Source: Paraburkholderia sp. FT54
GTDB taxonomy: Bacteria > Pseudomonadota > Gammaproteobacteria > Burkholderiales > Burkholderiaceae
Length of the DNA stretch: 64,000 bases
Direction of reading: 5' to 3'
Assembly (NCBI RefSeq): GCF_031585635.1
Contig: NZ_CP134198.1
Span: 310,001 to 374,000 of the forward strand
Below the pieces are notes generated by a model that saw only the letters and a list, made by a program, of their open reading frames with translations, did no database searches and had not been told where the DNA came from. The position numbers and the translations under genes were made by a program. The stretch's first letter is position 1. Every line of letters starts with the position of its first letter. Below are positions 7,657 to 16,499 of the stretch, one piece after another.

Positions 7657-9016
7657 TACTACTGTGTCATAAAATATGTTGAGTAACGCAGCAATACGGG
7701 CATCTCTGTAGTCGCCTGGAGATGTGAGCAGCAATTCGCCAGCGCAACGTTGCGATCGAGTCAGCTACGTGTCGCTGCATGCGCTGGGGAGCCGCGTGCG
7801 ATGTAGTCCGTGGGTAAGGCAGATGCACTGCGGATTTCGAGGTTTTTTTTACTGCCTTCATTGAGGCGCTGTGCGACGAGAAATCCGTAGGCGGCGATGC
7901 ATAGGGACGCGTGATGATGAAATCCACGCCACCCACGCCCCTCGAAGTGTCCAAGGCCGAACTCCTGCTTCAGATCTCGGGTTCACCAATGGACCACTCG
8001 ATAAGCAGCCATTCCTCATCGCGAGGCGTAGCCCGCCAATAATCACGATGAGAGGCCCGCATGCGCAACGCCGCAAAGCGGGAACTCAAGGCGGGTTGCG
8101 TGCCTTCGCGCCACGAAACCGTGTGATAGCAGGATGTTTCGAGCGCAAGCGCAAGGTCTTTGACTGCGACGGGATTGTGTCCCGGTACCCGGCGCTGCGG
8201 GCTTCGTGGTCGGCCAGCCTTGCCTGGTGAGGATTCGGCAGGCAGTGGGGCGAGGCCCGGTGGCCACACACGGGTGCTCGACTGGATACCCACCGCGTAT
8301 TGCAGTCCGAGTTCACCAACGCAGTCACGAAACGCCGTGTCGTTCCCATAACCAGCATCAGCCAGCACCACTCCGTTCGGGGCGCCGCTTTGCCTTGCCT
8401 CGCGCAGTTGCGCGATAGCGATCTGCGGCTTGGTTGCAAACTCAATTTCCTCGGGCACCCCGGCCAACTGCCGCCTTTCCGGATCGTCCGCCCACTCCTG
8501 CGGCAAGTAAAGCTGATAAGCGACGGGCGGGCTCGCCTCCGTGGTGGCTACCGACAGGCCTACGGCGACCTGGCAATTGTCCTGCTTACCTAACTGGCCA
8601 CAATATTGCCGTGCCACGCCCACCGAATGCTTTCCCTTCTTCGGAAAACCCGTATCGTCAATGATCCAATACAGCCCGCTTGACGGATTCATGTGCGGTA
8701 ATACCCAGCGCCGAACCTGTTCGATCAATGCGGCGTCAGACCATTCGGACTTTGAAACGAAGTGATGCAGCGACTGGTGCCGCGCGCTCACCCGATGCGG
8801 CTCGAGATGGGCCGCCAGCGGCTCAACACTTTTACGCGCAATCGGCAGCATCAACCCCTGGCAATAGCCCACCAGACCGGCGCGACGATCACTGTGTCCA
8901 ATCGTTTCGCATAGGTGTTCAAGGTACTCGTCGAAAGATGTATCCCAGTCCACCGCTTCCTCATGCAAAGGATGAAGAAGCTCCTATAATGCCGTGAATT
9001 TTACGACACAGTAGTA
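7657..9016 (-). mobile_element. IS701-family insertion sequence, decayed, with target duplication
   Basis: Terminal inverted repeats TACTACTGTGTCATAAAAT (7657-7675) and its complement (8998-9016) match at 18 of 19 positions. Directly outside, ATAG occurs at 7653-7656 and again at 9017-9020, a 4-bp target-site duplication of the size IS701 elements make. This fixes the 1,360-bp element exactly and shows that it arrived by simple transposition. The single transposase gene inside has an internal deletion. Confidence 0.85.
7756..8968 (-). pseudogene. IS701-family DDE transposase, internally deleted
   Basis: The main frame from a TTG at 8966-8968 carries EYLEHLCETIGHSDRRAGL, then YWIIDDTGFPKKGKHSVGVA (first catalytic Asp), QYCGQLGKQDNCQVAV, and VLADAGYGNDTAFRD (second Asp). 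It breaks off at 7970 just after EEWLLIEWSIGEPE. The C-terminal part LKQEFGLGHFEGRGWRGFHH resumes at once in another frame and runs on for about 70 codons. The segment normally between them, with the RWRIERDY block next to the catalytic Glu, is missing (about 35 residues). The element therefore cannot move itself. Confidence 0.85.
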
Positions 9017-9049
9017 ATAGTAGGCTGTGGAGCTTGTGGGCGAACGTGA

Positions 9050-9445
<396 letters not shown>

Positions 9446-9705
9446 CGTTCAACACAGTTGCTTCGGGGACGCAGGGTCCAGCAGGAACGCGGAGGCCCTC
9501 CAGAACCGAACGGCATCAATATGCCAGAGTGGAGTTTCAACACGTCCACTTGAGGAACGGAGGTCCCACATGAATGCTACGACATACGTGATGGGCATCG
9601 TGAGGAAATCGGGCGTGCGGATATCACGTGTATCCACACGCCCAGGCTTCTACAATCCCGTGCGCTTGCACTCAACTATGAGCTAGCTGTCGTGCTTCCG
9701 TCGTT
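9446..9705. other. 260-bp intergenic region with short IS scraps
   Basis: Two very short transposase-like strings occur. ATGAATGCTACGACATAC at 9570 resembles the start of some IS110 transposases, and FYNPVRLHST at about 9650-9682 resembles the C-terminus of IS3-type OrfB. Both are too short to call as genes. Confidence 0.3.
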
Positions 9706-11451
9706 TCAGTCGCGGCGCTTGCCGTCGTCGCTGTCACCCTTGACGACCGCTCCGGTGACCTGATCGAGGATGAGAGGACGCAGATTCGGCTCGCGCTCGA
9801 AGTCGAACATGTTATCGAGCGAATTTGCATGCCGGTCGACGGATCCCGTACCTGCGGGAGGAGCAACTGGGCCATCGATGAAGCCGAGCTTCCAATTGTC
9901 CTCGATGAAACGAAGCACTGAGGCCTGCTGAGTCAGCGTGTGATCGACGAAGTTCGATTTCGCCCAGGGCGAAATCACCAGCAGAGGCTGGCGCGGGCCG
10001 AGACCGCAGCGCGCGGCGTCGGCACCGGGCTGCGGCGTGCCGCAATTACCGGGGCCGAACAGGAAGTCGATGTTGGTCGCCGACGGGGTCAAGAGCGGAG
10101 GCATGACGTGGTCGTACCAGCCATCGGAATCATCCCAAACGATGACGATCGCAGTGTCGTGCCAATAGCGAGACTGCTGGACCGCGTTGATTGTCTTTAC
10201 AAGGAACGCTTGTTCGGCGAGCGGATCGGAGTTTTGCGGATGGCCGTATTGATAGACCGGCGCCTTCACGTAACTGACCGAGGGCAATGAGTTGTGGGAC
10301 AGCGCCGTGTCGAAATCCGAGATGTCGTACTGGTGGTTGGCCTGGTCGGTCTTGCCAATCATTTCCGCCGAGCTCGGCCGCAGATGGTGTGGGTTGCGCG
10401 TGCTCGCATATTTCATGAAAGGAGTAACGCCGGTGCTGTAGTCGTTCTCGAGGACATGCACGTCCGGACCCGGGTTAACGCTCGGGTTCTGCACGTTATA
10501 AGTGACGCCGTTGATCTGCACTTGATGGGCGACATGCTGGGAACCGCAAACCGCAGGCGCAGACATATTGCCGTTCGCATCGAACTTCGCGGGCGTGGTG
10601 GGCAGGAAGCCGCCCTGGAAATAGCCCCAGGTCACGTTCTTCTCGTTCAGGAGATCGCCGACATTCTTGCCGGTCATTTCAAAAGTCCGGCCCTTTCCGC
10701 AATCGTCGAGATAGCCGGGAAGGTTGGCGTCGGTCAAGGTTATCGAATGATCCGTCGGATTGACGTAGAAGCCGCTGGTGTCGGGGTTCTCAGGGTTGGC
10801 GGGATCGTGAATGATGATCCCATGCGTGTTGCCCGAAACGATATTGGCATGGCCGGGCACAGTGGGGCCGTAGGTGGTGGAAAAGGAATTGTCGCTCATG
10901 GCGTAGTGCTGAGCGTAGTTCCACAGCGCCTGGACGGTGTTGCCGTCGTAATAATTCATGATGGTTGAGCCGTCCACGGCGCAGCCCGGGCCCTTGCCGG
11001 TGGCCGTCTGCGGGAAGCGATCCACAGCCCCGCCATCGTACGCCTGCTGCTCGGGTTCGTAGTTATGCGCCATATCGCAGGTGTAGGCGTCGGCGGGGCG
11101 AAGCCGCGTTGGGTTGGCGGGGCGTCCGGACAAGCTCCAATTCGGATTGCTCCGCAGCAAGTCCGGCGTCAGGACGTTGGCGGCCGGCGTGCCGGGGCGC
11201 GCCACGAATTTCGGCGCAGGCACACCAACCCAGCTTTGCTCGCCGGGAATATTCGCCGCGTGCGGATAAGTCCCGAAGAGATTGTCGAAAGTTCTGTTCT
11301 CGGGAATGATGACCACGATGTGCTTGATCGGTGTTCGCGTATCGCCGCGATGGTTGTCCAGATCACCATCAGCGGCGTGAACGACGGCGGATAAAAGCGC
11401 CAGCGACGCAGCCGATGAGAAAAGAGTTCTTCGAATATTTTGACGAAACAC
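9706..11451 (-). CDS. secreted phosphoesterase (acid phosphatase / phospholipase C family)
   Basis: A 581-residue exported hydrolase of the PF04185 phosphoesterase family. The hallmark IKHIVVIIPENRTFDNLFGT sits at about residue 45, followed by NYYDGNTVQALWNYAQHYAM and DNSFSTTYGPTVPGH. The C-terminal metal site is AIVIVWDDSDGWYDHVMPP then PRQPLLVISPWAKSNFVDHT. I place the start at the GTG 11449-11451 because AAGG lies six bases upstream and a clean signal peptide follows (positive FRQNIRR, then SSAASLALLSAVVHA); a TTG at 11484 would add 11 residues. Members cleave phosphate monoesters or phospholipid head groups in the periplasm or medium. It shares the area with a TonB/YncE/receptor cluster, which suggests phosphate scavenging. 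Confidence 0.85.
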   Translation of the reverse strand: MFRQNIRRTLFSSAASLALLSAVVHAADGDLDNHRGDTRTPIKHIVVIIPENRTFDNLFGTYPHAANIPGEQSWVGVPAPKFVARPGTPAANVLTPDLLRSNPNWSLSGRPANPTRLRPADAYTCDMAHNYEPEQQAYDGGAVDRFPQTATGKGPGCAVDGSTIMNYYDGNTVQALWNYAQHYAMSDNSFSTTYGPTVPGHANIVSGNTHGIIIHDPANPENPDTSGFYVNPTDHSITLTDANLPGYLDDCGKGRTFEMTGKNVGDLLNEKNVTWGYFQGGFLPTTPAKFDANGNMSAPAVCGSQHVAHQVQINGVTYNVQNPSVNPGPDVHVLENDYSTGVTPFMKYASTRNPHHLRPSSAEMIGKTDQANHQYDISDFDTALSHNSLPSVSYVKAPVYQYGHPQNSDPLAEQAFLVKTINAVQQSRYWHDTAIVIVWDDSDGWYDHVMPPLLTPSATNIDFLFGPGNCGTPQPGADAARCGLGPRQPLLVISPWAKSNFVDHTLTQQASVLRFIEDNWKLGFIDGPVAPPAGTGSVDRHANSLDNMFDFEREPNLRPLILDQVTGAVVKGDSDDGKRRD

Positions 11452-11556
11452 GGAATACCTTTTGAGGAGTGTCGGGAATAGCAAAGATCCGACTTGAACA
11501 AGTAAAGTTAATCTGAAGATTGCAGCTGTTCAGGCTGTAGTTTTAAGTACTCCTAG

Positions 11557-12056
11557 ATGATGATCTACACGGAAATTTATGCTCACCCGCGCGGTAGGCT
11601 CAAACAAGCGATGATTGAAGCCTTGCATCAGGAGAAGCCCGCGCACAGCAGCCCGCGTATGAGCATTGCCCGCACGGGCTTTGTGCCCGAACAACTGCGC
11701 TTGGGATGCGCTCGAAGGCTTCACGCGCCAAATGAAGAAGATGCCTGCCTTGTTGCGCGAGAGCCTGACTTACGATCGCAGAAACCGAAATAACCTTGTC
11801 ATGCCGAGCTGTCCAAGCGATTGAATCCCGATATCTGCTTTGCCGATCCGCATACACCTTGGCAACGTGGCAGCCACGAGAACACCAACGGCCTGCTGCG
11901 CGAGTTCTTACGCAAGGGCATGGACCTTTCGACGGTCACGCAGATCCGCTCAACGACATCGCTAAACTCCTCAATGGGCGGCCCCGTCAAGCCCTTGGAT
12001 GGCACTCACCTGAGAAAGCCATGGCCAAAAGAATTGGAAGACGCCGCTTTAGCTAA
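11557..12056 (+). pseudogene. IS30-family transposase, degraded C-terminal half
   Basis: Pieces of an IS30 transposase occur in order but in different frames: EIYAHPRGRLKQAMIEALHQ at 11566, FTRQMKKMPALLRESLTYDR at about 11718, then DICFADPHTPWQRGSHENTN followed by GLLREFLRKGMDLSTVTQ from 11830, and LNDIAKLLNGRPRQALGWHS to a stop at 12056. The last two hold the third catalytic residue region of the DDE domain. At least two frameshifts and a deletion between the first two pieces make it inactive. The N-terminal HTH part is missing; the upstream gene is the phosphoesterase on the other strand. Confidence 0.8.
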
Positions 12057-12401
12057 ACGTTTGCACTTGGCTCTTGACGCCACCGCCACAAGTTTCGGAA
12101 ATGACAATCGCATCTTAGAAGCACCATATGACGCGCTCATTACTCCGAGTTTTCAAATAACTTTCTGGGTATGATCACGCTCCAAAACTCGACATATCGG
12201 CGCCATGGTGGCCAGCGTCGGATCGGCGCTCAACAGCAGACGTATTTCCCACCGACACGTACCGGTAAAGGTGCGGTCTACTAACTTGTGCACGGCGCTA
12301 CGCATTTGCACAGACACAGCGAACTCGGCAGCGGAAACTAGACTAGGTGTCGACAAAAAAGGGCCAGCTAACCCTCGCCCGAACTAATTCTAGCTTTATG
12401 G
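12057..12401. other. 345-bp region without a confident gene
   Basis: This is the end of the IS30 remnant and unassigned sequence. A reverse frame of 67 codons (12153-12356, starting MSTPSLVSAAEFAV) is open but has no recognised family and no clear ribosome site. Confidence 0.35.
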
Positions 12402-12864
12402 CTATACGACGAAGCGCATCCCGGCGAAGGTGAGATCGGTCTCCTGATACCCCTTGGACGCGTTTATGACAGCCCTCTCGGATAACGTGGACGGCGCAAG
12501 CGTCGACGATAAAATGTGTACGAGCTATAAGACAAACGAATACGATCGTGTCTTTCTGAAGTCGTTCCATGTGCTTAGACTCAGGACGCCACATGCCGAT
12601 CGAATTGCGCGATACGTCGAATCCGATTTGGTAAATCGTCGCCATCGCTTCATCCACTGTCGGGAAAGTCGCCGCGTTTTCATCCGAGGGATCAACGTTC
12701 TTCCGCGCGAGGGCTACGAGCGATTCGGTGTTACCCGTTTCCACAAGGAGGACGCACCAGCCTCCAACAATTCTTTGCATCATAAAATCGGAAATGAGAC
12801 CACCGGCGCGCTGTGCGCTTGCGACCTCAACCGGAACAAGGCGAGTTTTTTTCCGTTGTGTCAT
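12402..12864 (-). pseudogene. hypothetical array gene, frameshifted
   Basis: From the ATG at 12862-12864 the frame reads MTQRKKTRLVPVEVASAQ, then GGWCVLLVETGNTESLVALA and DEAMATIYQIGFDVSRNSIG. Near an A4/T4 run at 12511-12514 the natural reading seems to move one base. The new frame gives THILSSTLAPSTLSERAV then NASKGYQETDLTFAGMRFVV and stops at 12402, a more protein-like end than the unshifted frame, which runs to 12343. The family is unknown. It is the last gene of the reverse array; its spacer from the HNH gene holds GGGAAAAC. A real frameshift is inferred from composition only. Confidence 0.5.
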
Positions 12865-12901
12865 AGGATGTGTTTTCCCGTGGCGTTAGCCGTCTGTTCT
12901 A

Positions 12902-13459
12902 CTACGCGGCACGATTGCGCATGCCAGCGGCCAGCTCGGACACACCGACGCTATCAAGCATTCTGGCGTAGTCCTCCCTGTGCGTCTGGTGGGCCGCGTC
13001 GCCCATGCTCGGGTCCGTCGGGCTTTTCGATTGTCGTAGCCGCTCGCGGAGTTGCACCTTCCGGTTGACCGGCATATTAGAGGCCCTTGCGTTACAGTCC
13101 GAATGCGTCAAAACAAGATTTGACGGGTGATCCGTGCCCCCATCCGATTTGGCGAGGATATGTTCTATGGTGGTGTCGTCTTCAGGCATGCCAACGCCGC
13201 AATAGAAGCAATCTGTCCCATCACGGTCGCGTAATCTGGCGATTTGTCGGCGACGTTTTTTGTCTTGACTCCCGCACACTCCGCTAGAAGGTGATGGAGG
13301 CGAAGGATTGCCAATAGGCCGGGTGAGCCGGACGGTAAGCGGCACCGCGCAAACTTCGACTGCGTGCCCTTTCTTTAGCAGGACGTCTGCTCGCGCGTGC
13401 GTACAATTCGCGAGTGGGACGCCATTTTCGTCGTTCACCAATACGTCGGCACGTGGCAT
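12902..13459 (-). CDS. PLMP (RRXRR)-HNH nuclease, IshB-like
   Basis: A 185-residue protein in two parts. Residues 1-50 (ADVLVNDENGVPLANCTHAR, then LLKKGHAVEVCAVPLTVRL) match the PLMP/RRXRR domain that opens IscB proteins: a beta strand, x-D-x-x-G-x-PL, a C..RA..LL..G.A block and P-x-T-x-RL. Residues about 85-150 form an HNH domain: CFYCG, TIEHILAKSDGGTDHPSNLV, then SDCNARASNMPVNRKVQL. There is no RuvC, bridge helix or arginine-rich spacer. This is the domain set and size described for IshB, the smallest IscB relatives. The ATG at 13457-13459 follows GGAAAAGAC; an earlier in-frame start would overlap the upstream gene. Only 13 bp separate the genes, leaving no space for an upstream omega-RNA. 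Confidence 0.75.
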   Translation of the reverse strand: MPRADVLVNDENGVPLANCTHARADVLLKKGHAVEVCAVPLTVRLTRPIGNPSPPSPSSGVCGSQDKKRRRQIARLRDRDGTDCFYCGVGMPEDDTTIEHILAKSDGGTDHPSNLVLTHSDCNARASNMPVNRKVQLRERLRQSKSPTDPSMGDAAHQTHREDYARMLDSVGVSELAAGMRNRAA

Positions 13460-13472
13460 GTCTTTTCCGTCG

Positions 13473-13763
13473 TCAGTTGACGCGATTCCACTCGGCGTAA
13501 CTCGCGCCGAAGACAGAGGGAACAACGTCGAGGCCTTCAAACGACACCGGTCGGTCGTCTTTTGGATAGCCCATCGCAGGAGACGCCTTCAGGATGCCGA
13601 GCATGCGAGCGCTATGTTTGCCTGAAGACGCTACCTCAGCGAGGACTTCTGACCCGATTTGATGGATCAGCGTCCAGGTCAGCGCTCCTGCCGCGCTATG
13701 ACGTAGCACAGCGGCGGGCACAGCGTCTTTGAGATCCGCATCTGCGGCATACAACGCGTCCAT
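13473..13763 (-). CDS. small hypothetical protein of the reverse array
   Basis: A 96-residue helical, alanine-rich protein that starts MDALYAADADLKDAVPAAVL at an ATG (13761-13763) preceded by GGAGAAACA. Its C-terminal half has SFEGLDVVPSVFGASYAEWN. No membrane segment, signal or known motif is seen. The spacer before it is one of two closely related 42-43-bp repeats in the array (13773-13815), and the HNH gene follows 13 bp downstream. The organisation suggests cotranscription with its neighbours. Function unknown. Confidence 0.55.
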   Translation of the reverse strand: MDALYAADADLKDAVPAAVLRHSAAGALTWTLIHQIGSEVLAEVASSGKHSARMLGILKASPAMGYPKDDRPVSFEGLDVVPSVFGASYAEWNRVN

Positions 13764-13772
13764 TGTTTCTCC

Positions 13773-13815
13773 GTTTTCCTGTCTGGCACACGCGAAGCGG
13801 CGCGAGCGCTTTTCC
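13773..13815 (-). repeat. array spacer repeat, copy A
   Basis: On the minus strand the spacer begins GGAAAAGCGCTCGCGCC, sharing its first G with the upstream TAG stop, and ends ACAGGAAAAC before the ATG. Copy B at 14959-15000 keeps both ends and most of the middle. It contains GC-rich inverted segments able to fold. A match this long between spacers of unrelated genes implies a shared origin of the gene boundaries. Confidence 0.7.
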
Positions 13816-14138
13816 TATGACTCACTGAGGTAGATTCGCCACATTCCCCGATAACCACCCTCGTTCCAAAAACCCTCCAAGATTGGACTTCCAGGTACCC
13901 GATGTAGCGAGGCGCGACCGTCCGCAGCGACGCAATCAAGATGGTAATGGCCCGGCGCTTCGGCCTTGCCGCGGTACGCGACCACTCCGTCGTCCTCGTA
14001 CTCGACAACGATCGACTGATCGCCAATCCTGACCGAGCACGGCCACATTTCCGACGGTCTTGTGTCCCCATGGAACGTCTCCATGCGGCAATCGAGGTAC
14101 AAGACAGGCGATGCTGCAATGGGCTGTTTGGTCATCAT
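13815..14138 (-). CDS. hypothetical protein of the reverse array
   Basis: A 107-residue acidic, soluble protein with beta-rich composition: PVLYLDCRMETFHGDTRPSE, then VRIGDQSIVVEYEDDGVVAY, YHLDCVAADGRASLHRVPGS and GYRGMWRIYLSES. Start is either ATG of the ATGATG pair at 14133-14138. Its stop codon TAG runs straight into the GGAAAAG spacer motif. The family is unknown; size and fold impression resemble small immunity or sensor-like proteins, but that is only an impression. Confidence 0.5.
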   Translation of the reverse strand: MMTKQPIAASPVLYLDCRMETFHGDTRPSEMWPCSVRIGDQSIVVEYEDDGVVAYRGKAEAPGHYHLDCVAADGRASLHRVPGSPILEGFWNEGGYRGMWRIYLSES

Positions 14139-14149
14139 ATTTTGCGGTG

Positions 14150-14299
14150 TCAGGTTGTAGGTTGAAGAGTCGGTTGGATGCGTCGCACGTCGTGTCCGTC
14201 GTTGTACAGCAATACGTTCCCTTCAAGTCGATGTTCGGTAGTCTCATCAAGGCTCGGGTTGAAATCCTTTCCCGGTGTCTCCGTCCATTCGGACTTCAT
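14150..14299 (-). CDS. very small hypothetical protein, 49 residues
   Basis: An ATG at 14297-14299 overlaps the TGA of the upstream gene (ATGA arrangement), which strongly suggests translational coupling. The 49-residue hydrophilic product starts MKSEWTETPGKDFNPSLDET and ends RRIQPTLQPTT. It stops 11 bp before the next start. No motif is recognised. Real coding status is supported by the overlap and by tight packing between two better-supported genes. Confidence 0.5.
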   Translation of the reverse strand: MKSEWTETPGKDFNPSLDETTEHRLEGNVLLYNDGHDVRRIQPTLQPTT

Positions 14300-14955
14300 G
14301 CAAGCTCATAGACGCCGTGGTCTACAACTCGCATGAGCGAGCGAAACCGATGCCGATACTCTTTCGTAAGAGCGACACTCAGCACAATCGCGTCCCCGAC
14401 AGGCCAAGGAAGTGTGCCGTTCGCCTGCGCGACGCGGTTCATCATGCTCTGAGATACATGTCGTTGACCATGAGCCAACGCATTCCGTACGACGGCGGCC
14501 TCGACGAGGCCCGCTTTCTTGCTCTCCACCTCACTCCAGTCTCGACCTATGTCGTTCATTATCTGCGTACCCCACACCTCAACGCCCCCGTTCTTCACCA
14601 AATTGGCAATGCAATCGTTATTTGCGAGGTACTGAGTACGCAACGGAGTGTTCGCATGGGAAATCTTAGCTAACTCCTCATAGGCCTCTGACATTGCAAC
14701 CTGCATTAAGCCGTATGAGTGAAGCAACACAACCGTGGCGAGCATATGGCGATCTGCAAGCACCGTCGCGAACCTGTCTCCTGTTGACTCGAACTTACAA
14801 TCACCACTGCCGATACGAAGCTCAGCCGTTGCCGCATCTGCGAGGGGGAGACCGCTCCAAGCGCGTGCCTGTGCCCCGAACACGTGATCCGACAGTGCGA
14901 AGAACTCCGTGAGCTTTTTCCAGTCTTCCCATACGGGAAGTGTAAATTTTGCCAT
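14296..14955 (-). CDS. HEPN-like hypothetical protein
   Basis: A 219-residue, mostly helical protein. Near residue 165 it has AAVVRNALAHGQRHVSQSMM, where Arg-Asn-x3-His matches the R(x4)H signature of HEPN nucleases, preceded by a long helical region (LLHSYGLMQVAMSEAYEELA) as in RiboL-PSP/MAE-type HEPN proteins. Start is the ATG at 14953-14955 after CAGGAAAACACA; the frame is open for a few codons upstream. It follows the H-NS fragment, separated by repeat copy B. HEPN proteins commonly act as toxins or defence RNases; a MNT-type antitoxin partner is not seen. The call depends on one motif and helicity. Confidence 0.5.
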   Translation of the reverse strand: MAKFTLPVWEDWKKLTEFFALSDHVFGAQARAWSGLPLADAATAELRIGSGDCKFESTGDRFATVLADRHMLATVVLLHSYGLMQVAMSEAYEELAKISHANTPLRTQYLANNDCIANLVKNGGVEVWGTQIMNDIGRDWSEVESKKAGLVEAAVVRNALAHGQRHVSQSMMNRVAQANGTLPWPVGDAIVLSVALTKEYRHRFRSLMRVVDHGVYELA

Positions 14956-14958
14956 TGT

Positions 14959-15000
14959 GTTTTCCTGTTTGACTCGCACGACGGGCGCGAGCGCTTTTCC
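14959..15000 (-). repeat. array spacer repeat, copy B
   Basis: The minus-strand spacer between the H-NS fragment and the HEPN-like gene starts GGAAAAGCGCTCGCGCC and ends ACAGGAAAAC, like copy A at 13773-13815. CTCGC and GCGAG inside it can pair as a short stem. It lies six bases after the stop codon of the H-NS tail. Confidence 0.7.
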
Positions 15001-15006
15001 GTGGAC

Positions 15007-15135
15007 TCAGGGTTGAATCACAAACTGTTCGCGCGACTGCCCTTTGATCCACAAGGGTTCACGTCCCATACCGCTCCATGTAGCACCGGACACCGGATCG
15101 CAATACTTCGCCGGTTTGGCCCCAGGCTTAAAGCC
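15007..15135 (-). pseudogene. H-NS family protein, C-terminal DNA-binding tail
   Basis: The frame ends PAKYCDPVSGATWSGMGREP then LWIKGQSREQFVIQP. It is nearly identical to the C-terminus of the intact H-NS protein at 62604-62897, including the TWSGxGxxPxW DNA-contact loop. Upstream of KPGAKPAKY the frame loses similarity and has no start, so the oligomerisation domain is missing. It cannot act as a normal H-NS. Its presence at the head of this array, and of a full copy in the 58-63 kb array, links the two loci. Confidence 0.75.
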
Positions 15136-15375
15136 ACCGAGTTCTGCGAAGCATTTCGCCACGCAAGCGCGAGTTGCAATAAGCCGTTCAGCGAACGGCC
15201 GCGATGGCCACCCGAAGGAGACTTTCGGAATTTCCCGTTAGTGGCCGTTCAATGGGAGCGTTAAAAGCCTTGGGGTTGTAACTCCGATGCCAACCCGAAC
15301 TGTTCCAGTAACTCGGTAGCTTCGCGCGACAGTGGTTTCCTTGGTGGCTCGTATCTCGCAAGTCATTTAATAAGG
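15136..15375. other. 240-bp junction between array 1 and the ISKra4 remnant
   Basis: No gene is seen. GAACGGCCGCG (about 15194) and GTGGCCGTTC (15241) form an imperfect inverted pair. The left part may include degraded 5' sequence of the H-NS gene. Confidence 0.3.
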
Positions 15376-16257
15376 TCACCGTCGGACCTGGGCAAGCAGA
15401 TGAGCTCCGATCGGAGACCAGCGCATTTGTTGACGCTTGCACATGCGCTGATTGAGTACCTGATTGACTGCAGACTCGGCCGTGGCGGTCGAGATAGTTT
15501 TGCCGCAACGATGTCGCGCGCCGTAGTTCATCGTCGACCCGCCATTCGCTTCGACGTATTCAACAGGCTCGCGAGTCCGGTAGTCAAGCTGCGCCAGACT
15601 CTCTGCAATGCCCGGAGTTTCAGGCACGATCATCCGACAGAGAATCAGGATGCTCTGCATCCGGGTTTTCGCCTTATCGCGCTTCGCGTGCCAGAAGCAC
15701 CAGCGCAGCTTGTCAACCCGGGAGATCAGCACACGTCGGGGCGCCTTTTCCGTTTCTGTCCGCGCACGCATGCCCTTGATGATTTGCTCGCGTATGGAAC
15801 CAGTCCAGGACAGGTGTAGAAGAAGACGGCAATCACAACAAGCGATTTACTGGAGGCCATTTGCACCATCGGTGATGACCGAAAGCAGTTCCGCGGTCGC
15901 CCGCTCGGGGACGAATTCGGTCATCGGACTATACGGATACTCCATCTGGAAGGGCGTCTCGCACGGACAGCAAACGATCCGGGCACTCCGAAAGGGCACG
16001 GTACCAAACACCGTATCCACCTTGCGAATCCGCCGGTCCTTGAGCTCAAGGAAACGGTGGCAGCGGGTACAGAAGCGTCGCAGCATACAGACCTCTTCAG
16101 CTTGTGCCGCCACCACAAGCCTCTGAAGCCTGTGCGGCACATCTTTCCTTTCGGCCAGCGGCAGGCCGATCTTCTCCGGTTCAAGTTGGCGATAGGGACG
16201 TTCGAGCTCACAGATTTCGAACGTATCTGTTTCATCCCAATCGGTGGTGGATCTCAA
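15376..16257 (-). pseudogene. ISKra4-family transposase, multiply frameshifted
   Basis: Three frames in order make up an ISKra4-type transposase. The N-terminal part (16257-15847) has the CxxC pair CTRCHRF, then LKDRRIRKVDTVFGTVPFRS. A short VLDWFH piece lies near 15810. The C-terminal frame (15771-15376) has KLRWCFWHAKRDKAKTRMQS, then MNYGARHRCGKTISTATAES and RMCKRQQMRWSPIGAHLLAQ, the typical family ending. About 150 residues of the DDE core seem absent between the N-terminal and VLDWFH pieces. It is inactive and separates array 1 from the TonB region. Confidence 0.75.
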
Positions 16258-16499
16258 CGCGGATTGTGATTTTCATCCCAACCCTCCAGCGGCCACGGCT
16301 GCCGCAATCCTAGGCGCCCTGCGCTGAAACCCCAAGGTTTTTAACGCCCCCTTATCCAGTTGACCGCTTATGACGGGAGCCATTCACGGCACAGTGCCTC
16401 CTCAATGTCAAATCCGTAATCCGTTCGTCACGCTGTGGTAGCGAGTCAAACCTAGGATGAACCTTTGGATCCTGTTCCCTGACCACCCTAACGAAACTC

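Noticed and set aside
9570..9640. Start of a further IS110 transposase (MNATTY)
   Set aside because: Six residues match, then similarity ends; no support for a gene.
9648..9685. IS3-type OrfB C-terminus (FYNPVRLHST)
   Set aside because: Only about ten residues match; too short to call and could be chance.
13541..13763. omega-RNA upstream of the PLMP-HNH gene
   Set aside because: The upstream neighbour is a coding gene only 13 bp away; no non-coding structured stretch of the needed size exists there.
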